A stretch of DNA of 64,000 nt from Snuella sedimenti (lineage in GTDB: Bacteria > Bacteroidota > Bacteroidia > Flavobacteriales > Flavobacteriaceae), in the NCBI RefSeq assembly GCF_016428595.1, contig NZ_JAELVQ010000003.1, positions 1-64,000 on the forward strand. The letters are read 5' to 3'. A program made the position numbers and the translations under genes. A model generated the notes under the pieces. That model made no database searches. It saw only the letters and a program-made list of their open reading frames with translations, and had not been told where the DNA came from. This document shows positions 59,426 to 64,000 of this stretch, one piece after another (the stretch's first letter is position 1; every line of letters begins with the position of its first letter).

Positions 59426-61288
59426 ATGAAAACAAAATTATTTTTTCTCTTATTGGTTTCAATAAGTTTAATGGCCCCTTCTCAAACAACTTCAGTCCCT
59501 GATGATAACTTCGAAGAATATCTGGAAACTCATGATGCCAATGGAAATGTCGTAACATTGGGGCATGCTTCAAGTATGGGGGATGGAATAATTGATAACG
59601 ACATGGTTCCAACATCCAAGATTAATACCGTTACAGAGTTACGCATCAATGGTTGGAGTATCTATGATTTAACTGGAATAGAGGATTTTACTGCTTTGCA
59701 GATATTTGACTGTAATTTAAATCCAATTTCGACAATGAAATTACCTGGAGGTAATAATTTGGTTGAGTTATATTGCCATAATTTAGATTTAACGAGCTTG
59801 GATGTTTCCTCACATACGGCATTAACCACTTTAAACTGTCGTTTTAATGATATTACAAGTTTAAGTCTATCCGCGAATACCAACTTGATTAATTTAGATT
59901 GTTGGGGAAATCCATTAGGAAGTCTTACCCTTACCAACTTAACTGAGTTGAAAATCTTAAATTGCCAGGACACCATGTTGGGGACGTTGGATCTTTCCAC
60001 GAATACTAAATTAGAAATATTATCCTGTGGTTTTAATGATTTAACAGGATTAAACCTAACAAACAATACTGCTTTAACCAATGTGTTTTGCTATGCTAAT
60101 TCTACCATGACAAGTCTGAATTTACCCGATACAAATACTTTGGTGAAACTTGAATGTTATGGATGTAATTTAGGGAGCTTAGATATTTCAAAAAATACAG
60201 GTTTAACCTATTTAACCTGTCAACAAAATGCGCTTACCAATTTGGATGCGTCAAATAATACTAGTTTGGGATATCTGGACTGTGGTGAAAATATATTGAC
60301 AAGCCTTACGCTACCAGATACAGCTACGCTGTATAGGTTAATATGCGATAATAATGATCTGCCAACTTTGAATATAAGCAAAAATATGGGCTTAACTGGA
60401 TTGTTTTGCTATTCAAATCAAATAGCTTCGTTAGACTGTAGTAATAATCCACTCATTGAGCGTATATGGTGTTCTGATAATGACTTGACATCAATAAATT
60501 TACCAAATAATCCTGCGCTTTGGGAGTTATATTGCGCAAATAATGCAATTACACCAACCATAGATGTCTCCAGTTGTACTGGTTTAGTGGATTTTGGTCT
60601 ATGGAACAATAATCTTACAGATCTAGACCTTACCAATAATATGGTTTTAGAATATGTAGAACCGGGAAACAACCCCAATCTTACCAATTTAACATTGCCA
60701 AACACGACTACCTTGACTCAATTGTGGGCCTATGGGACTAATTTATCAAATTTGGATTATACAAAAAATACAGGTCTTCAATATTTGGATCTGGGGATTA
60801 CTAAATTTACGAGTATTGATGCAAGTATGCTGCCCAATCTGGTTGAGTTTTGGGGGAATTTAAATCCTCAATTGACTTCCTTGAATCTAAAAAATAATCA
60901 TAATGATATTTTAAATTATGTAAGAGTGGAGGATAACCCTAATTTAACTTGTATTCAGGTAGATAATGTGGCACAGGCTGAAGCGAAAGCAGATTGGACA
61001 AAAGATGACTGGGCAAGTTACAATACAAGCTGTTCGTTAGGTATTGAAGATAATGATAAAGTGGTGTTACTTGTTTTTCCAAACCCCACTACAAATATTA
61101 TAAATATCAACATAAAAGCACAAGCTGTGTACACTATTACCACTCTTCTTGGGGAAAAGGTTGCTAAAGGACATTTGACAGCATCTGAAAACAAAATAGA
61201 TATCACTAATTTAACCAATGGTATATACTTTTTAACTGTTAGTGGTCCTATGGGTAGGCTACTAACAAAGAAAGTATTGAAAAAATGA
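59426..61288 (+). CDS. Leucine-rich-repeat protein with T9SS C-terminal sorting domain
   Basis: 620 aa. A signal peptide (FFLLLVSISLMAPSQ) is followed by about 18 short LRR-like repeats of roughly 21 residues with the pattern L-x-x-L-x-C...N-x-L-T-S-L (for example LNCRFNDITSLSLSANTNLI), residues about 65-515. The C-terminus (VFPNPTTNINININ-like, then LLGEKVAKGHLTASENKIDI and NGIYFLTVSG) is a type A T9SS sorting domain, so it is secreted and anchored by the type IX system. Probably a surface adhesin or ligand-binding protein. Repeats are Cys-rich at a fixed position. Confidence 0.9.
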   Translation: MKTKLFFLLLVSISLMAPSQTTSVPDDNFEEYLETHDANGNVVTLGHASSMGDGIIDNDMVPTSKINTVTELRINGWSIYDLTGIEDFTALQIFDCNLNPISTMKLPGGNNLVELYCHNLDLTSLDVSSHTALTTLNCRFNDITSLSLSANTNLINLDCWGNPLGSLTLTNLTELKILNCQDTMLGTLDLSTNTKLEILSCGFNDLTGLNLTNNTALTNVFCYANSTMTSLNLPDTNTLVKLECYGCNLGSLDISKNTGLTYLTCQQNALTNLDASNNTSLGYLDCGENILTSLTLPDTATLYRLICDNNDLPTLNISKNMGLTGLFCYSNQIASLDCSNNPLIERIWCSDNDLTSINLPNNPALWELYCANNAITPTIDVSSCTGLVDFGLWNNNLTDLDLTNNMVLEYVEPGNNPNLTNLTLPNTTTLTQLWAYGTNLSNLDYTKNTGLQYLDLGITKFTSIDASMLPNLVEFWGNLNPQLTSLNLKNNHNDILNYVRVEDNPNLTCIQVDNVAQAEAKADWTKDDWASYNTSCSLGIEDNDKVVLLVFPNPTTNIININIKAQAVYTITTLLGEKVAKGHLTASENKIDITNLTNGIYFLTVSGPMGRLLTKKVLKK

Positions 61289-61308
61289 TGTTTGGTTAGA
61301 TTTGGGGA

Positions 61309-61334
61309 GGCGAACCGAAAGGTTCGCTTTTTTT
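61309..61334. terminator. Shared terminator between convergent genes
   Basis: GGCGAACC, GAAA loop, GGTTCGC, then T7. It serves the LRR gene on the plus strand, 20 bp past its stop, and abuts the TPR gene stop on the other strand. Confidence 0.8.
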
Positions 61335-63039
61335 ATATTTCAAAATCGGCATGCGCCCAACTATCGGCAAGTAACTTGTTTACTCTTGATACGTTCTCGG
61401 TATCATTAAGGCCGGTGTAAGCAGCTTTTAATCCGTGGTGTGCCCAGCCATTTTTTGGGAAGTTCTTTAAGTCGGTTTCATATGTTTTAATAGCCTCCTT
61501 AAACAATCCAGCTTTTATTTGAACGGCTCCCAAATGGTGACGAATGGAAAAGAACCAATCTGGTGGTTCGTTATAGTTTAAAGCATCTTCTATGGCAACA
61601 GCCTCTTCCAAAAGGGTAATAGAAGTTTTATAATCGCCTTTTTGGGATGCTATTTCGGAAGCTAAAACCCTTTTGGCTATTTGTATTAGCTCGTATGTGG
61701 TGTTTATGTCCCAAATAGTAATGTCCTTTAAGGCTTCATCCTCAGCGAATGCTTTTAGAGCCGAAAGAGCTTCTTGAGCCTTGTTTACATTGCCTTTTCC
61801 AATATGAGCCATGCCCTCGGCATAGTGCCTTATTGCTTTCGGATATTTTAAATCGTAGGTATTCAAATCCATGCTTAAAATAGCATCCCACTTTTTAAAC
61901 TTTACGGCAACATAATATGGAATAGTATAATAATGCTGTAAAGTACCCCAACCGGGTTGTTGCATAATTTCGGGATGTACGTGTTCCGATACTTTATTTG
62001 CGCCAATCATAGCCCAACGACTATTGCCTTCAAGTGTGGCAGTAGCAGCCATAAAATGGTAATTGTGCGGATAATAAGCCAATGGATAGGCACCTTGGGC
62101 ATGACAGCTCGTTACATAGGTGCTGTCTGCTTTTACGGCAGCAATATTGGCCAGTGTTCCTTTGTGGTATTCACCTGTTCTAATATAAGTATGTGATGGC
62201 ATGTGTAACAAGTGCCCCGAACCAGGAACCAAGCCTTCATCAAACTTTTTAGCAGATGGATCGGAGCGCTCCGGTGTGTTAGAGGCTTCAACCGCATGAA
62301 TATAAAAATGGTGTGCCCCGGGGTGCGATGGGTTTTTTTCGATTAAGGTCTCAAGTAAGGTTACAATTTCGGGAGTCCAAGGTTTTGGTGTACCGTCTTT
62401 GTGGTACAGGTCCCAAGGGTGCAGATTCATTATAGACTCGGCATATAAAGCACTTATTTCGGGGTCATTGGGGTGTTTGTTGTAAAGAGTCTTCATGGCT
62501 TTAGAGTAATCTATATCCAGTTGACTTCTATCTTCGGGTGGTTCGGGAGCATAACGAATAGCCATGGTTTCAATAAGTTGTTGCTCCTTATCGGTAGCAT
62601 TGTTTGAGAGCGTTTTGGCTTTTGTAATTGCATTGTACGCACGTTGGTAATTGTCGTCCTCCATACCAGCATTATAGTTAGGCCCCAGAACGTAGGCATA
62701 ACCCCAATAGGCCATGGCACAAGTAGGGTCTAACTTAGTTGCATAATAAAAGGACCTTGCGGCTTCGGCATGATTAAAGGCATAGGCTAAAGCCATACCT
62801 TGGTTAAAATAGATTTGCGTTAAACTGTCTTTGGTTGTTATTGGATAATGAATTACATCATAGCCTTCTAAAAGGGGAGCAATGTTATCAGTTTTGTACC
62901 ATTCTGCATCAGTTACCTGAGGAACACAATTGTACTTTGAGCTTGTAGGGGCTGTGGCGATCGGTTCGTCTACTTGTTTGGTGTTTTTTTTACAAGAAAA
63001 AAATAAAGTTAGTACAACCACTAAAATTTGTAGCTTCAT
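61333..63039 (-). CDS. TPR-repeat lipoprotein
   Basis: 568 aa. Lipoprotein signal (LVVVLTLFFSCKKN). Tetratricopeptide-type helical pairs are spread along the chain, for example QGMALAYAFNHAEAARSFYY (about residues 80-99), LLTLIEKNPSHPGAHHFYIH-like and GLFKEAIKTYETDLKNFPKN near the end. HFYIHAVEAS and PSHTYIRTGEYHKGTLANIA are conserved-looking. No catalytic domain is recognised. It may act as a scaffold at the outer membrane or periplasm. Confidence 0.82.
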   Translation of the reverse strand: MKLQILVVVLTLFFSCKKNTKQVDEPIATAPTSSKYNCVPQVTDAEWYKTDNIAPLLEGYDVIHYPITTKDSLTQIYFNQGMALAYAFNHAEAARSFYYATKLDPTCAMAYWGYAYVLGPNYNAGMEDDNYQRAYNAITKAKTLSNNATDKEQQLIETMAIRYAPEPPEDRSQLDIDYSKAMKTLYNKHPNDPEISALYAESIMNLHPWDLYHKDGTPKPWTPEIVTLLETLIEKNPSHPGAHHFYIHAVEASNTPERSDPSAKKFDEGLVPGSGHLLHMPSHTYIRTGEYHKGTLANIAAVKADSTYVTSCHAQGAYPLAYYPHNYHFMAATATLEGNSRWAMIGANKVSEHVHPEIMQQPGWGTLQHYYTIPYYVAVKFKKWDAILSMDLNTYDLKYPKAIRHYAEGMAHIGKGNVNKAQEALSALKAFAEDEALKDITIWDINTTYELIQIAKRVLASEIASQKGDYKTSITLLEEAVAIEDALNYNEPPDWFFSIRHHLGAVQIKAGLFKEAIKTYETDLKNFPKNGWAHHGLKAAYTGLNDTENVSRVNKLLADSWAHADFEI

Positions 63040-63216
63040 TTTGTAATATTTTGAATGTTAGTTGCTTGTGAGTAATAAATTTACTAATTTTTTAGGTTAT
63101 AATGGTTTGGGTATGGTCTGGATCTATTTTATTGTAATAAAATAAACAAGTTTTTATGTGACTTTTTTAATATGGTTGTGTCTTAAAATTAATAACTAAA
63201 TAGCTATTGGCTACAT

Positions 63217-63786
63217 TTGAAAACCCTAACGAATTTTAATGAACTTTCCGATGAAGATCTAGTTAAGGCAATTGTTAAGACTAATGACACCTTGCTTTTC
63301 GAGATTTTATATGACCGGTATGCCACGGTGGTTTTTAATAAGTGTTTTGGATTTTCAAAAAATGAAGACGAGGCTAAAGATTTGACACAAGATGTTTTTT
63401 TAAAGCTTTTCGTAAAACTGTCAAGTTTTAAAGGGAAATCTAAGTTCTCTACATGGTTGTATGCTTTTGTATATAATCATTGTGTAAATTATGTAACTAG
63501 AAATACAGCAAAAAAAATTGAAAAGCAAGCGGTTGATTATACAGACGTAGAAGCGATTTCGGACCTGGATAACGATCAGGAATTTTTTGAGATGAAAGTA
63601 GATAAGCTTAAGGTTGCCCTAGAGCTTATGTCTCCCGATGAGAAAATGATATTGTTGTTAAAGTATCAAGATTTGCTATCTATTAAAGAAATATCCAATG
63701 TTCTGGGAATTGGAGAAAGTGCTGTTAAAATGCGTATTAAACGCGCAAAGGATAAACTTTTAACTGTATATAATACCCTTAAGTAA
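63217..63786 (+). CDS. ECF-type RNA polymerase sigma factor
   Basis: 189 aa, TTG start (MKTLTNFNELSDEDLVKAIV). Region 2 (about 20-90): DRYATVVFNKCFGFSKNEDE, AKDLTQDVFLKLFVKL, STWLYAFVYNHCVNYVTR. Region 4 (about 130-185): LELMSPDEKMILLLKYQDLL, EISNVLGIGESAVKMRIKRA. The next small gene starts within its stop codon (TAATG), so they form an operon. It regulates an unknown regulon. Confidence 0.93.
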   Translation: MKTLTNFNELSDEDLVKAIVKTNDTLLFEILYDRYATVVFNKCFGFSKNEDEAKDLTQDVFLKLFVKLSSFKGKSKFSTWLYAFVYNHCVNYVTRNTAKKIEKQAVDYTDVEAISDLDNDQEFFEMKVDKLKVALELMSPDEKMILLLKYQDLLSIKEISNVLGIGESAVKMRIKRAKDKLLTVYNTLK

Positions 63787-63959
63787 TGGACAATCCGTTT
63801 AAATACATAGATAAGCCACTTAAGGATGTACCTGAAGAATTAAAATCGAAGGTTATGACCGATGTTGCGATTGCTAAGCTGCTCATGGAACTAACCAAGT
63901 TATTTTCTATAGACATGGCTAAAGTTATTGAGCGTACCATTAAGAAACGAAAAAAATGA
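63786..63959 (+). CDS. Small protein coupled to the sigma factor (57 aa)
   Basis: ATG at 63786 overlaps the sigma stop by one base. 57 aa beginning MDNPFKYIDKPLKDVPEELK. A short N-terminal segment is followed by a long amphipathic helix (VAIAKLLMELTKLFSID) and a basic tail (TIKKRKK). No domain known. The tight coupling suggests it binds or restrains the sigma factor, but there is no zinc anti-sigma motif, and a different role is equally possible. Confidence 0.65.
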   Translation: MDNPFKYIDKPLKDVPEELKSKVMTDVAIAKLLMELTKLFSIDMAKVIERTIKKRKK

Positions 63960-63978
63960 TTTTACAATATTTATAAAT

Positions 63979-64000
63979 ATGAATACTATGGGGAAACTAT
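63979..64000 (+). CDS. Start of an unidentified gene (cut by right edge)
   Basis: ATG at 63979 opens MNTMGKL and runs off the window. It is 19 bp after the small sigma-linked gene, so it is probably the third member of that operon. Too short to identify. Confidence 0.35.

Noticed and set aside
1-64000. CRISPR array, tRNA or rRNA genes, prophage
   Set aside because: No evenly spaced repeats, cloverleaf-like sequence, rRNA-like block or phage structural gene was found on either strand.

Overview
The window looks like chromosomal DNA from a member of the Flavobacteriaceae (Bacteroidota). The evidence is the low-GC sequence, the SusC/SusD pair, type-9-secretion sorting signals, Cys lipoproteins with (L/F)xSC lipoboxes, TAnnTTTG-type -7 promoter elements, few Shine-Dalgarno sites and frequent TTG/GTG starts. 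No rRNA or tRNA gene, phage or CRISPR array was found. There is no intact transposase.

Layout. (1) 1-2.4 kb: the end of an unknown gene, then a glycerophosphodiesterase overlapping glpD, a glycerol-3-phosphate catabolic operon. (2) 2.4-9.75 kb: an accessory island. It holds short, mostly + strand genes (parDE, a DUF4177-like protein, a PLDc_N membrane protein, lipoproteins, a beta-barrel protein) separated by repeated inverted modules with GTTGGCAA/TTGCCAA-type cores and a CGGATTTTC-like motif. It also carries an ORF-less group II intron inserted in one module, two copies of a 135-bp structured repeat, and other palindromic insertions. One larger gene, a carboxyethylornithine-synthase-like enzyme, faces the other way. 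(3) 9.75-19.7 kb: stress and regulatory genes: Crp/Fnr-type regulator, type II NADH dehydrogenase, DJ-1/PfpI lipoprotein, AraC regulator, an ECF sigma operon, Lrp/AsnC regulator, and an MFS exporter coupled to a VOC protein. Inverted copies of a ~154-bp leader sequence flank 11.8-17.6 kb. (4) 19.9-22.9 kb: DPP III-like metallopeptidase and a MazG-like pyrophosphohydrolase. (5) 22.95-38.65 kb: a polysaccharide utilisation locus: VCBS/ASPIC lipoprotein, SusD, SusC, a divergent AraC regulator, SMP-30 lactonase, SDR dehydrogenase, enolase-superfamily dehydratase, GH2 glycosidase and an RraA-type putative aldolase. Together these suggest oxidative, non-phosphorylative breakdown of one sugar released by the GH2 enzyme. 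(6) 38.65-64 kb: a MITE followed by mostly core genes: ilvE, mnmD, miaA, terC-like, K+ channel, exonuclease/GIY-YIG protein, PLPBP, DUF1015, 3-hydroxybutyryl-CoA dehydrogenase, pcm, PepX-like peptidase, smpB, dodecin, lpdA, an LRR T9SS cargo protein, a TPR lipoprotein, and an ECF sigma factor with a 57-aa partner at the right edge.

The most unusual material is in the 2.4-9.75 kb island (cassette-like punctuation and the group II intron), the inverted leader pair at 11.8/17.6 kb, and the sugar-acid branch of the PUL. Two genes (the GDPD and miaA) lack any usual start codon. All functional calls come from reading motifs; no database search was possible.
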